DNA from: Actinoplanes sp. NBRC 103695
Lineage (GTDB): Bacteria; Actinomycetota; Actinomycetes; Mycobacteriales; Micromonosporaceae
Assembly (NCBI RefSeq): GCF_030269485.1
Contig: NZ_BSTL01000007.1
Coordinates: forward strand, 323,204 to 387,203
Direction of reading: 5' to 3'
Length of the DNA: 64,000 nt
The position numbers and the translations under genes are program-made. Positions 1 to 8,715 of the stretch are shown one piece after another; position 1 is the first letter of the stretch, and each line of letters starts with the position of its first letter. The notes beneath the pieces are model-generated. The model had not been told where the DNA came from. It did not search any database and saw nothing but the letters and a program-made list of their open reading frames with translations.

Positions 1-1293
1 CTGCTGGTGGCCGGGGCCGTCGCCGAAGGTGAGCAGCACCGGCAGACGCGTCCCGCCGACGTGGTCGGGCGGGTAGAGGACCGAGGCGGGCAGCCGACGA
101 TCGGTGACCCGTTCCAGGATGGGGCGCGGGGAGTATGGCAGCGGCTCGGCGGACGACCGCAGGCGGTGCACCACGCGGTTGTCGCGCCGCACCTCCTCCC
201 CGATGACCAGGACGTCGCCGCCGACCGCCGCCGGTCGCGCGACGGCCACCCGCTCGGCCGAGGCGCCACCGCCGCCGAGCGAACCGCGTACCCGGAAGAT
301 GTCGCTGGTCGCCGGGTCGCCCTCGGTGGCCTCGACGACGAGCTCGGCGCCGGGCAGCACCCCGATCACCCGGCGGACGTAGAGGCCGGGCGGGGTCAGC
401 AGGCTGCCGTCCGCGAACAGGCAGCGCGCGTCGAAGCCGTCGTGCGCCAGCTCGCCACCGACCAGAACCCGGCCGTCCGGCAGGTGCCGCGGCGTGCCCG
501 CGACGGGCTCCACCCAGCGCGCGTCGGCGAGCTCGGCGTGCACCTGCGTCTCACCGGTGCGCGGGTCCACCGACAGCACCAGCCCGTGCTGCTGGAGCCG
601 GCGCAGCACGGTGATCAGCGGGTTCCCGCCGTCGCCCCAGTGCACGTCCACCAGGTAGGGGTAGGTCTCCCGGTCCCAGTGCACATCCACCCAGCCGCCG
701 TCCAGGTCCAGCAGGTGCAAGGAGATCGACCCGGCGGTACGCGAGGCGAGCACCTGAGCGCCGTCCGGCGACCACCACCAGCCCCGCCGCCGCCCGAACT
801 CCAGCCCGGCCGGGTCGGTGACGCCCCACCGGACGCCGCCCGGGTCTCGCCACGAGCTGTCCCCGGGCTCCCCGGCCAGCAGCTCGTCGCTGCCGTCCGG
901 GCCGGCGATCCGCAGGCAGCCGTCCGGCGTGGTGTAGCCGATGCTCGCCCCGGCCGGGTCCGGATGCGGGTCGATCGCGGGCGCCTCGGTGTGCATCGCG
1001 GTCACGTCGCCGGTGCGCAGGTCGGCCCGGAAGAGCCGGCCGTCGATCGCGTACGCGGCGACGGTGGCGTCCCGGTCGACGCCGTACCGCTCCACCGGAC
1101 CGGGCGCCACCTGCTGCTCCACGCCCGCGGTGACGCTCAGCACCCAGAGTGAGGCGGCCGCCTCGAACCGCCCGGCCGAACGCAGGAACACCACGCGCGC
1201 GCCGTCACCGCCGACCATCACGTCGTGTGGCGCGCCGTGCCGGAAGCCGCCGGTGCGCCGCGCGAGATCGGGAAAGTCCACGGAGACCAGCAT
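1..1293 (-). CDS. S9-family (prolyl oligopeptidase-type) peptidase, N-terminal part; cut by window edge
   Basis: The reading frame starts at ATG 1293 on the minus strand and stays open for 431 codons to the window edge, so the C-terminal alpha/beta-hydrolase catalytic domain lies outside. The visible part is a beta-propeller-like region with repeated blades (for example SPDGAQVLASR and VDVHWDRETYPYLVDVHWG), as in DPP-IV/S9 peptidases. It ends at RLPVLLTFGDGPGHQQ, which looks like the run-in to the hydrolase domain. Members of this family cleave short peptides. The gene is divergent from mshB with about 60 bp between them. The family call is from fold pattern; the catalytic Ser/Asp/His cannot be seen here. 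Confidence 0.75.
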   Translation of the reverse strand, partial: MLVSVDFPDLARRTGGFRHGAPHDVMVGGDGARVVFLRSAGRFEAAASLWVLSVTAGVEQQVAPGPVERYGVDRDATVAAYAIDGRLFRADLRTGDVTAMHTEAPAIDPHPDPAGASIGYTTPDGCLRIAGPDGSDELLAGEPGDSSWRDPGGVRWGVTDPAGLEFGRRRGWWWSPDGAQVLASRTAGSISLHLLDLDGGWVDVHWDRETYPYLVDVHWGDGGNPLITVLRRLQQHGLVLSVDPRTGETQVHAELADARWVEPVAGTPRHLPDGRVLVGGELAHDGFDARCLFADGSLLTPPGLYVRRVIGVLPGAELVVEATEGDPATSDIFRVRGSLGGGGASAERVAVARPAAVGGDVLVIGEEVRRDNRVVHRLRSSAEPLPYSPRPILERVTDRRLPASVLYPPDHVGGTRLPVLLTFGDGPGHQQ

Positions 1294-1352
1294 CCCTGAT
1301 CAAGGCCCCTCCGCGCCTGTCGTTGGTATGAGTTGCCCGTAGAGTTGCCCGG

Positions 1353-2231
1353 GTGATTGAGGAAGACCCCCGGAGCCTGCTGCTGGTGCACGCGCACCCC
1401 GACGACGAGGTGACCGGAACCGGCGCCACGATGGCCCACTACGCGGCGGAGGGCGCGCGCGTCACCCTGGTCACGTGCACCCTCGGTGAGGAAGGCGAGA
1501 TCCACGTTCCGGCGCTGGCGCAGCTGGAGGCCAGGCAGGCCGACCAGCTCGGCGGCTGGCGGATCGCCGAGCTCGAGCGGGCGTGTGCCGCGCTGGGCGT
1601 GACGGACCACCGGTTCCTCGGCGGTGCGGGTCGCTACCGCGACTCCGGGATGATGGGTCTGGAGACCAACAACCACCCGCGGTGCTTCTGGCAGGCGGAT
1701 CTCGACGAGGCCGCGGGGCTCCTTCTGGAGACCATTCGTGAGGTACGCCCGCAGGTCATGATCACGTATGACGAGAACGGCTTCTACGGCCACCCGGACC
1801 ACATCATGTCCCACCGGGTGGCGATGCGGGCGGCGGAGCTGGCCGGCCCCGACGCCCCCAGCAAGATCTACTTCACCGCGATGCCGCGCAGCGTGCTGAT
1901 CGGTGGCATGGAGGCGTTCCGCGGGCTGGACGACAACCCGTTCGCCGACGTGGAGAAGGTCGAGGACCTGCCGTTCGGGCATCCGGACGAGGAGATCGCC
2001 GCCCGGATCGACGGCACCGACCAGTACGAGAGGAAGGTCGCCGCGATGCGCGCGCACGCCACCCAGATCCCGGACAACTCCTGGCTGTACGGCATCGCCG
2101 GGGACTTCGGCGGCGAGTTCATGGGTGTCGAGTACTTCACCCTGGCCAAGGGCGAGCGAGGCGAGGTGGGCGGGCCTCACTCGTGGGAGAGTGACCTGTT
2201 CAGCGGCTTGTTCGCCGGGGACCGTCGATGA
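1353..2231 (+). CDS. mshB: Mycothiol biosynthesis deacetylase (GlcNAc-Ins deacetylase), PIG-L family
   Basis: The 292-residue protein should remove the acetyl group from GlcNAc-inositol in mycothiol synthesis in the cytoplasm. The zinc motif HAHPDDE is at residues 13-19 (H15, D17, D18) and the second motif GHPDH at 146-150, as in MshB of mycobacteria. Length also fits MshB. The start is GTG 1353. The next gene overlaps the stop by 4 bp (ATGA), so the two are probably co-translated. A mycothiol conjugate amidase (Mca) is the closest alternative, but the length and the N-terminal layout favour MshB. Confidence 0.9.
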   Translation: MIEEDPRSLLLVHAHPDDEVTGTGATMAHYAAEGARVTLVTCTLGEEGEIHVPALAQLEARQADQLGGWRIAELERACAALGVTDHRFLGGAGRYRDSGMMGLETNNHPRCFWQADLDEAAGLLLETIREVRPQVMITYDENGFYGHPDHIMSHRVAMRAAELAGPDAPSKIYFTAMPRSVLIGGMEAFRGLDDNPFADVEKVEDLPFGHPDEEIAARIDGTDQYERKVAAMRAHATQIPDNSWLYGIAGDFGGEFMGVEYFTLAKGERGEVGGPHSWESDLFSGLFAGDRR

Positions 2232-2662
2232 CGGTGTCCACGTCGCCGTCGCTGGTGCAGTCGTCCGAGGAGCCGCCGCCTCCACCGGCCGACAGCGCCC
2301 TGATCCGGGCGGCCGGGCTGGTCGTCACGATCGTGGCGACCATGGTCACCGCCGTCGTCGAGCTGTACCTGACGCCGCTGCGGATCGCCGGGGTGCCGAT
2401 CGGCGCCTCGGTGATCTTCGCGGTGGCGGTGAACTGGGCGCTCGCCTGGTTCGTCCTGCACACCAGCCGGCGGCCGTGGGCGGTCGGCGTGCCCTGGGTG
2501 CTGTGGACCGTGATCATGCTGTTCGCGGCCGGTGCCCGCACGACCGAGGGGGACTACCTGCTCGGCGGCGACGACTGGATCGCGCTGGTCATGATCCTGG
2601 TGGGCAGCCTGTCGTTCGCTGTCTTCGCGTACCGGATGATTCTCGGAAAAATCCGGCTGTGA
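2228..2662 (+). CDS. Small integral membrane protein, co-translated with mshB
   Basis: This 144-residue protein has a proline-rich cytoplasmic N-terminus (about residues 1-20) followed by about four hydrophobic helices, for example [19 protein letters not shown] and [20 protein letters not shown]. It resembles the DUF6113-like membrane proteins that sit next to mshB in other actinomycetes; that match is from memory and not checked. ATG 2228 overlaps the mshB stop, which is a strong sign of translational coupling. No catalytic motif is visible and its function is unknown. Confidence 0.75.
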   Translation: MTVSTSPSLVQSSEEPPPPPADSALIRAAGLVVTIVATMVTAVVELYLTPLRIAGVPIGASVIFAVAVNWALAWFVLHTSRRPWAVGVPWVLWTVIMLFAAGARTTEGDYLLGGDDWIALVMILVGSLSFAVFAYRMILGKIRL

Positions 2663-2743
2663 ACCTGTCCAGGTTTGTTGTCACGGGCAACTGATCACCG
2701 GCAGAATTGCTCGACTTTCTCACCTTCCCCCCAAGGGTGTGCC

Positions 2744-4465
2744 GTGACGACCGTTGAGCAGCAGGAACCCACCACCGAGGCGATCGGTGGGCCGGAACCA
2801 CGCCGGAAGACGTGGATCATCGTGGCCGCCTCCACCGCGGGCGTGCTGGTGGCCGCCGGCGCCGCGGTCGTGCTGTGGACCACCCACGGCGACGTGCCAC
2901 GCGGCACCAGGGTGCTCGGCGTCGACCTCGGTGCGAAATCGCTGGCCGAGGCCACCCGGGCGCTGACCGGCGCGTTCGGCGACCGCACCGGCGAACCGGT
3001 CGACGTGGCGCTGGACGGCAAGACGGTGCAGGTCAAACCCGAGGCGATCGGGATGACACTGGACGTCGACGCCACCGTCGCGGCGGCGGCAGCGGGCGGG
3101 CGCCGGCTGTGGGGCACCTGGGAGGTCGCCCCGGTCGTCCGGCTCGACCAGGCGCTGCTCGACAAGGCTCTGCGGGCCGAGGTCGACCCGAAACGGATCA
3201 CGCTGAAACGGCCCGGCATCGCGTACGCCGGCCTCACCCCGAAACCCACCTACCCGGCGCCGGGCCGCACGCTGGACCCGGCAGCCGCCGCGACCGCCGT
3301 GCGCGGCGCCTGGCTGACCGGGCGCCCGGCCACCGTCGAGCTCACCGAGCTGCCGCCGGCCACCACCAAGGAACAGGTCGACGAGCTGGTGCGGACGCTC
3401 GCCGCCCCGGCCGTGGCCGCGCCCGTGACGGTCAACGCGGACGGCAAGTCGTTCACGCTGAAACCGGCCGCGATCGCCAAGGGCCTGGTGTTCACCGCCG
3501 ACGACGCCGGCCGGCTGAGCGCCGCCGTCGACGGCAGGAAGCTGCACGCCGCGGCCGCCGCCGACTTCGCCAAGGTCGAGGTGGCCGCCGAGAACGCCAC
3601 GGTCACCCTGGCCGGCGGCAAGCCGAAGGTCGTCGCGAGCACACCCGGCAGGGCGATCGATCTGACCAAGCTCGCCCCCGCGCTACTCGACGTGCTGCCC
3701 TCCGCCGGCCCGCGCACGGTCGAGGCGTCACTGGTCACCAAGGAGGCGGCGGTCGGCGACGACCGGGTGGTGAAACTCGGCATCAAGGAGCGGGTGTCCA
3801 CGTTCACCACCAACTTCACCGGCGGACGCGGCTCACCGCGCAGCCAGAACATCATCACCATCGCCAAGGACGTGGACGGCGCGATGGTCCTGCCCGGCGA
3901 GACGTTCTCCCTGAACAAGCACACCGGCGAGCGCACCTACTCCAACGGCTACAAGGACGCGCCGGTGATCGTCGGCGGCAAGCTCGAGCCCGGCGTCGGC
4001 GGTGGCGCGTCGCAGTTCACCACGACGCTGTTCAACGCCGCCTACTACGCCGGGCTGGAGGACGTCGAGCACAAGCCGCACTCGTTCTACTTCTCCCGCT
4101 ATCCGAGCGTCATCGAGTCGACGATCTTCTACCCGACGCTCGATCTCAAGTTCAAGAACATCACGCCGTACGGGATCCTGATCGACACCGCGACCACCGG
4201 CAGCTCGGTGACCGTGTCGATGTGGAGCACGAAGCACTTCGACAGCGTCAAGACCGAGCGGAGCCCGCGCCGCAACTTCACGTCGCCGCCGACCATCCAG
4301 CGCGAGGCCGGGCCGAGGTGCATCGCCACCGGCGGGCTCCCGGGCTTCACCCAGGACGCTTGGCGCGTCATCCGCAAGGATGGCAAGGAGATCCAGCGGG
4401 AGAAGTTCACTTGGAAGTACGATCCCGAGCCACGGTTCGTGTGCGGCGGGGACAACGACGAGTAG
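2744..4465 (+). CDS. VanW-family protein with N-terminal membrane anchor and peptidoglycan-binding-like domains
   Basis: The chosen start is GTG 2744, giving 573 residues. A charged N-terminus is followed by one hydrophobic segment (about residues 25-45, TWIIVAASTAGVLVAAGAAV), so the body is probably outside the membrane. The middle holds two repeats of the YoaR-like putative peptidoglycan-binding type (about 60-310). A VanW domain follows (about 345-500), with motifs such as GETFSLNKHTGERTYSNGY and GGGASQFTTTLFNAAYYAGL. The C-terminus is cysteine-containing. VanW proteins are linked to the cell wall and glycopeptide loci, but their activity is unknown. An in-frame ATG-like start at 2675 would add 23 residues without a signal-like shape. 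Confidence 0.85.
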   Translation: MTTVEQQEPTTEAIGGPEPRRKTWIIVAASTAGVLVAAGAAVVLWTTHGDVPRGTRVLGVDLGAKSLAEATRALTGAFGDRTGEPVDVALDGKTVQVKPEAIGMTLDVDATVAAAAAGGRRLWGTWEVAPVVRLDQALLDKALRAEVDPKRITLKRPGIAYAGLTPKPTYPAPGRTLDPAAAATAVRGAWLTGRPATVELTELPPATTKEQVDELVRTLAAPAVAAPVTVNADGKSFTLKPAAIAKGLVFTADDAGRLSAAVDGRKLHAAAAADFAKVEVAAENATVTLAGGKPKVVASTPGRAIDLTKLAPALLDVLPSAGPRTVEASLVTKEAAVGDDRVVKLGIKERVSTFTTNFTGGRGSPRSQNIITIAKDVDGAMVLPGETFSLNKHTGERTYSNGYKDAPVIVGGKLEPGVGGGASQFTTTLFNAAYYAGLEDVEHKPHSFYFSRYPSVIESTIFYPTLDLKFKNITPYGILIDTATTGSSVTVSMWSTKHFDSVKTERSPRRNFTSPPTIQREAGPRCIATGGLPGFTQDAWRVIRKDGKEIQREKFTWKYDPEPRFVCGGDNDE

Positions 4466-4481
4466 TGACGGGGAGGGCGCG

Positions 4482-4946
4482 GTGAAACGACGGTGGACGA
4501 CGATCGCGTTGGTGGCGGTCGGGCTGTTCGCGATCAATGTGGTCGCACGGTTGATCATCCGGCTGGGCTTCGACGGTAACGATCAGGCGGAGGGCAACGT
4601 CTCCTTGATCATGTTCGGCGTGATCGGCCTGGCCCTCGCGGTGATCACGTTCATCCGGTCACAGCGGCACCGGCCGGCCGAGTGGCTCCCCGACCTGGCC
4701 GCGGCGGCCGCCCTCGGGATGCTGCTCACGATCCTGATCGGCCCGTTCGTCAGCGGCGACACCCCGTTCGGCGGCGGCGCGGGCAACTTCTTCTCCCAGG
4801 TGTGGCTCTACGGCGGCTTCGCCATCGTGGGCACGCTGCTCGGTTACTGGATCGCGACGGCGCTGGGCCGGGACTACCGGTCACGCTCCTTGAGCGCGTA
4901 CGCCCAGTCCCGCGCGACCAAGCCCCGCCGGGTTGTCCGCCGCTAG
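4482..4946 (+). CDS. Four-helix integral membrane protein, unknown function
   Basis: The start is GTG 4482 behind GGGAGGG, 16 bp after the VanW-type gene, so the two likely form one transcript. The 154 residues hold about four hydrophobic helices: WTTIALVAVGLFAINVVARL, VSLIMFGVIGLALAVITFI, LAAAAALGMLLTILIGPFV and VWLYGGFAIVGTLLGYWI. A basic tail ends RATKPRRVVRR. No family was recognised. Location in the cell membrane is clear from the sequence; the role is not. Confidence 0.7.
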   Translation: MKRRWTTIALVAVGLFAINVVARLIIRLGFDGNDQAEGNVSLIMFGVIGLALAVITFIRSQRHRPAEWLPDLAAAAALGMLLTILIGPFVSGDTPFGGGAGNFFSQVWLYGGFAIVGTLLGYWIATALGRDYRSRSLSAYAQSRATKPRRVVRR

Positions 4947-5061
4947 CGATCGTTCACGGGTGGCGGTCTGATCGGCCGTCCTTTCTGGTGTGTGGCGGTG
5001 CCGCCGTCCTTCGGGTGCGAGGCGTTGTTGCCGGCGTCTCCGCTGGGTGTGGGGTCGGGCC

Positions 5062-5447
5062 GGGTCTGCCAGGCGCCCGGGTGCCCGCTCATCGTCGCTG
5101 CCGCAGCTCGCGGTGGTAGCCGGGCACGCATTAGTGGTAGCCGGGCACGGCAGTGGTAGCTGAAGGCGCCATCTGCGGTGTTGACGGCCGGCCTGGTCTT
5201 TGTGTGCCGCCCGCACCGGGCGGCCGGTGGTAGGACCGGGCGCTATCCACTCAGCTTTCGCCGCTCTGAGCTACCACGCGCGCGGACCGTGGTGGCTCAG
5301 GGCGGCATTTCGGCCCGGATACCGCCCTGACCCACCACTGCGCGCATGTCCTACCACCCGAGCCCGCTCCTACCACCGACCGCGCCCGGCCACGGCCGCG
5401 AGCGGCGGCAGCAACAGTGAGCAGGCACCCGGGCGCCTGGCAGACCC
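5062..5447. repeat. Long imperfect inverted repeat (about 52-bp arms) with internal palindrome
   Basis: In the 537-bp gene-free stretch 4947-5483, the arms 5062-5113 and 5396-5447 are reverse complements. The outer 24 bp (5062-5085 with 5424-5447) match perfectly, and the inner part has only a few mismatches. Between the arms lies a second hairpin: 5289-5305 (GTGGTGGCTCAGGGCGG) pairs with 5322-5338 with one mismatch. No open frame with GC-rich third positions was seen inside. It looks like a non-coding palindromic repeat element. Confidence 0.7.
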
Positions 5448-5483
5448 AAGCGAACCCAAGGCCCGTAGAGGGTCAGGAGAGGG

Positions 5484-5966
5484 TTAGAGCTTCTTGACGT
5501 ATCGCCGGCACGGCACCGGGATCGTCGTGTCGCCGTGCCGTGCGGCGTACTGGAACGCGCCCTCGTCGTGCCAGCCGAGGCGCTCGTAGAACCGGCGAGC
5601 CCGCGCGTTGCCCTCGACGACGGCCAGCCAGGCGGACGCGTGCCCGTTGCCGGCGACCTGCCGCTCCGCCTCGGCGAGCAGCACCGCCGCCACGCCGCTG
5701 CCCCGATGGCCGGCGTCGACGAAGACCTGCTCCACCTCGTCGTCGGCGACCATGATGAACCCGGCCACCACCCCGTCGACCTCGGCGACTGTGGTGTCCG
5801 TGATCCGTTGCGCGGCACGGTCCAGGAACGACGCGTGCGTCCGTACGGCGACCAGCTCTTCCGGCACGTGCCCGAGATGCCCGTCGCGCCACGCCGAGGC
5901 CCAGATCGTCCCGACCGCATCGGCGTCCGTGTCTCGCGCGGCGCGCAACTCGACCATGCGCGTCAC
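5484..5966 (-). CDS. GNAT-family N-acetyltransferase
   Basis: The 160-residue protein covers a complete GNAT fold. The acetyl-CoA loop is visible as HRGSGVAAVLLAEAE (about residues 86-100; R-G-x-G type), followed by the C-terminal NARARRFYERLGW strand-helix that is typical of the family. The start is GTG 5966; an ATG three codons later is also possible. The substrate cannot be told from sequence. It is cytoplasmic and stands alone, bounded downstream by the inverted-repeat region. Confidence 0.85.
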   Translation of the reverse strand: MTRMVELRAARDTDADAVGTIWASAWRDGHLGHVPEELVAVRTHASFLDRAAQRITDTTVAEVDGVVAGFIMVADDEVEQVFVDAGHRGSGVAAVLLAEAERQVAGNGHASAWLAVVEGNARARRFYERLGWHDEGAFQYAARHGDTTIPVPCRRYVKKL

Positions 5967-5985
5967 CCTACCGACAGGGCACGTA

Positions 5986-6402
5986 TTAGCCGGCCCGGGA
6001 AACCGTGAACCTGTCCAGGACTTCGCCCGCCGGAACGGCTGATTTCACCGGCAGCCGATTCGTTGTGGCAGCCGTTCTCTCATATTCGTCGCTTAACCGA
6101 TTACTCGGCACGATGGCGATCACCTCGACCTTCATCGGCGGCCGGCTCGTCGGGCTAGGTCCCTCCGGGGACGTCCGTCGCGGTGGCCGCCGGCGACGTC
6201 GCGAGGCTCGGAGGGCCGTGAAGGCGCCGTTGTGATCCAGCACGACGACCATCGCGGAAAGCACTCCGGCGAGGGTGCCGATCACCGTTGCGGCGGTCAC
6301 GATCCGCGCCGTGCCCAGTCTCCGCCACATCCGTCGGAAACCCGAACCACGTCGATCGACGACTGGCGGAATGCTGTCCGGCACGGCTGTCTCATCGCGC
6401 AC
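5986..6402 (-). CDS. Hypothetical single-pass membrane protein
   Basis: This 138-residue frame starts at GTG 6402. It has a basic N-terminus, one hydrophobic helix at about residues 32-55 (IVTAATVIGTLAGVLSAMVV), and then a strongly basic stretch (ASRRRRRPPRR). The C-terminal third looks less like normal coding sequence. There is a 19-bp gap to the GNAT gene downstream. No family was recognised. The call rests on frame length and the membrane helix only and could be wrong. Confidence 0.4.
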   Translation of the reverse strand: MRDETAVPDSIPPVVDRRGSGFRRMWRRLGTARIVTAATVIGTLAGVLSAMVVVLDHNGAFTALRASRRRRRPPRRTSPEGPSPTSRPPMKVEVIAIVPSNRLSDEYERTAATTNRLPVKSAVPAGEVLDRFTVSRAG

Positions 6403-6453
6403 GGGAGCCCTGTTTTGTCTCCCGAATCGAGAGCAAAAGCAAATGCGAGCCGG

Positions 6454-7296
6454 TCAGTTCACCTGAATGGAGCGGATCGAATTGTTGTAGCGGGTGCTGG
6501 TGATCACCGACGCCGCGGTGGCCGGGTCGGACGCCGCGCCCAGCGTCAGCAGCAGTGGCACGTAGTGGTCGGCCGTCGGATGTGAGACGTGTGCGGCCGG
6601 CGCCTTCACCCGGTAGTCGGCGAGCGTGTCGACGTCGCCGCGGGTGAGGGCGTCGGCCGCCCACTCGTCGAAGGCGCGGGTGTGTCCGGCCAGCGCCGGG
6701 TTCCGCATCGCCGCGAAGCTGTGTGTCATGAATCCGGAGCCGATGACCAGCACACCCTCGTCGCGCAGTGACCGCAGGCGCTCGCCCAGCGCCAGCAGCG
6801 CCGCCGGGTCGAGGCTCGGCATCGACACCTGCACGACCGGTACGTCCGCGGCCGGGTACATCGCCATCAGCGGGATGAACGCGCCGTGGTCGAGGCCGCG
6901 CCGTGGGTCCTGGTGGACCGGGCCGAGGGTGCCGGCCAGGCGGCGGGCCAGGTCCGACGCGTCCGGAGTCGCGTACGGAAGGGTGTAGTAACGCTGGTGG
7001 AAGCCGCCGAAGTCGTAGAACAGCGGGGTGCCGGCCGTGGCGCCGCAGATGGCGACCGGCGCGTTCTCCCAGTGCGCCGACACCACCACGATCGCCCGTG
7101 GCTTGGGCATCGACCGGCCCCAGGCGTACAGGTCGGCGAGCCACTGCGGGTCGTCCAGCGTGGGCGGCGCGCCGTGGCTGACGAACAGCGCCGGCATCGG
7201 TCCGTCGGCAGGCTCCCAGACACGCTGGTCGTGAGCCTGTGGCAGCACGCGGGCCAGGAGATCGTCGTAGGCGCCTGCGGGAACTGTCACGGCCAC
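6454..7296 (-). CDS. Extradiol ring-cleavage dioxygenase, DODA/LigB type (YgiD-like)
   Basis: The 280 residues match class III extradiol dioxygenases of the DODA type. Likely metal ligands are H41 (VSHGAPP), H75 (VVSAHWE) and H244 (TADHYVPLL), with H137 (GLDHGAF) and H239 also conserved in position. Such enzymes open catechol-type rings; bacterial YgiD acts on DOPA-like substrates. The start is at 7296; the region upstream (7297-7315) separates it from the GNAT gene on the same strand by only 19 bp. The natural substrate is not evident. Confidence 0.88.
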   Translation of the reverse strand: MAVTVPAGAYDDLLARVLPQAHDQRVWEPADGPMPALFVSHGAPPTLDDPQWLADLYAWGRSMPKPRAIVVVSAHWENAPVAICGATAGTPLFYDFGGFHQRYYTLPYATPDASDLARRLAGTLGPVHQDPRRGLDHGAFIPLMAMYPAADVPVVQVSMPSLDPAALLALGERLRSLRDEGVLVIGSGFMTHSFAAMRNPALAGHTRAFDEWAADALTRGDVDTLADYRVKAPAAHVSHPTADHYVPLLLTLGAASDPATAASVITSTRYNNSIRSIQVN

Positions 7297-7315
7297 TCCT
7301 CGGCTACTTGAACTC

Positions 7316-8284
7316 TCAAGTAGCGTACCCGGGCTCCACCCGCGTCAGGTAGGTGTGGTGGGTGGCGAAGCCGAGCTTGCCGTACAGCGTGACCGCCGGT
7401 GTGTTGCGCTCCTCGACCTGCAGGTAGGACCTGGTCGCGCCGTGCTGGCTCGCCCACTGGGCCATCGCGCGGACCACGTGGGCGCCCAGCCCGGTGCGCC
7501 GCGCGTTCGGCGCCGTCTGGAGCAGCGACACCCCGAGCCGGCCAGGTTGGCCGGTCACCACACCCCGGGCCACCGCGAGCAGGTCACCCTCGGCGTCACG
7601 GACCTGGGCAAAAACCGTCTGGGGTACGCCCGTGAGCACCCGCCGCGCCGCCGCGGGGAGCGTGCCCTTGTGGTCGGCGACCATCGCGTACCAGTCATCG
7701 GACGGAGCGTCGGCGAGCGCGACCGGCGGCAGATCGGTGCGCACCGGCTCGGCCAGCAGCCGCGTGAGCGGCGCGATCTGCACCAGGGTGAGCGGCCGCG
7801 CCGCCCAGCCCCGCTCGTCGAGGGCCGCGTTGACCGGAGCGGCCAGTGGCATCGGAGCGTTGATCAGCGCCTGCTGACCACGATCGGCGTACCACCGCAC
7901 CACCGCGTCGATGGCCTCCTCCAGCGGGCGGTCCGGGTCGCCGACGGCCAGCGCCGAATTGGCACGCCCGGTCCAGTTCTCCGCCGAGCGCAGGATCCAG
8001 CTGCCCAGCCTGGCCTGCACCGGCGCCGGCCAGGCGTCGTTGGCGGCGAGTTCCAGCGCGATGACCTCGGCGGCCGGCGGCCGCCGGGCGATCGGCACCC
8101 GCTTGGCCCGGTGCACCTCGTGCAGCGGAACCCGCACGGTGCCGTGCGCGGTCGCGATGGTGAGATCTGTCTCGGTGAGGTCGACGAGCTCGCCGAGCGC
8201 GTCGGAGAACAGCGTGCGATCGGCAGAAACGCCTACAATTCGGCGCACCACCACCCGGTGTCCCACATCCTGCCGTCGGAGCAC
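7316..8284 (-). CDS. GNAT acetyltransferase with N-terminal SH3-like domain (Rv0428c type)
   Basis: The start is GTG 8284 behind a strong GGAGGGAGG site. Residues about 1-65 form a small beta-rich domain (VGHRVVVRRIVGV, then DLTIATAHGTVRVPLHEVHRAKRV), like the SH3-like head of the mycobacterial Rv0428c family. The C-terminal half is a GNAT fold with NARRTGLGAHVVRAM (acetyl-CoA loop) and NTPAVTLYGKLGF. The gene is divergent from fdxA, an arrangement I recall around Rv0428c relatives. The substrate is unknown. Confidence 0.82.
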   Translation of the reverse strand: MLRRQDVGHRVVVRRIVGVSADRTLFSDALGELVDLTETDLTIATAHGTVRVPLHEVHRAKRVPIARRPPAAEVIALELAANDAWPAPVQARLGSWILRSAENWTGRANSALAVGDPDRPLEEAIDAVVRWYADRGQQALINAPMPLAAPVNAALDERGWAARPLTLVQIAPLTRLLAEPVRTDLPPVALADAPSDDWYAMVADHKGTLPAAARRVLTGVPQTVFAQVRDAEGDLLAVARGVVTGQPGRLGVSLLQTAPNARRTGLGAHVVRAMAQWASQHGATRSYLQVEERNTPAVTLYGKLGFATHHTYLTRVEPGYAT

Positions 8285-8382
8285 GCGCGACCTCCCTCCG
8301 GCGAGATACTAGGCTTTGCAATTGCTGCCGCACTGCCCGCGCCAGATCCGCGCTGCCGAAGGGCCTGAGAGGAACTACTGCC

Positions 8383-8712
8383 GTGACATACATCATCGCT
8401 GAGCCCTGCGTCGATGTGCTCGACAAGGCATGCATCGAGGAGTGCCCGGTCGACTGCATCTATGAGGGCAACCGGATGCTCTACATCCACCCCGATGAGT
8501 GCGTTGACTGCGGTGCCTGCGAACCCGTCTGCCCCGTCGAGGCGATCTTCTACGAGGACGACGTGCCGGAGCAGTGGAAGAACTACACCAACGCCAACTA
8601 CGAGTTCTTCGAGGACCTGGGCTCGCCCGGCGGCGCCTCGAAGGTCGGCAAGTTGGACAAGGACACCCCGTTCGTGATCTCGCAGCCGGCGGGCCTGAAC
8701 GGCGAGCACTGA
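8383..8712 (+). CDS. fdxA: Seven-iron ferredoxin (3Fe-4S and 4Fe-4S)
   Basis: The 109-residue protein is a soluble electron carrier. C9, C17 and C50 fit the 3Fe-4S ligands, and C21, C40, C43 and C46 the 4Fe-4S ligands, as in Azotobacter-type seven-iron ferredoxins. The sequence CVDCGACEPVCPVEAI marks the second motif. The start is GTG 8383 with GAGAGGA just upstream. Only 3 bp separate it from dapC, a neighbourhood common in actinobacteria. The acidic C-terminal extension (about 55-109) is normal for this subgroup. Confidence 0.95.
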   Translation: MTYIIAEPCVDVLDKACIEECPVDCIYEGNRMLYIHPDECVDCGACEPVCPVEAIFYEDDVPEQWKNYTNANYEFFEDLGSPGGASKVGKLDKDTPFVISQPAGLNGEH

Positions 8713-8715
8713 CCC

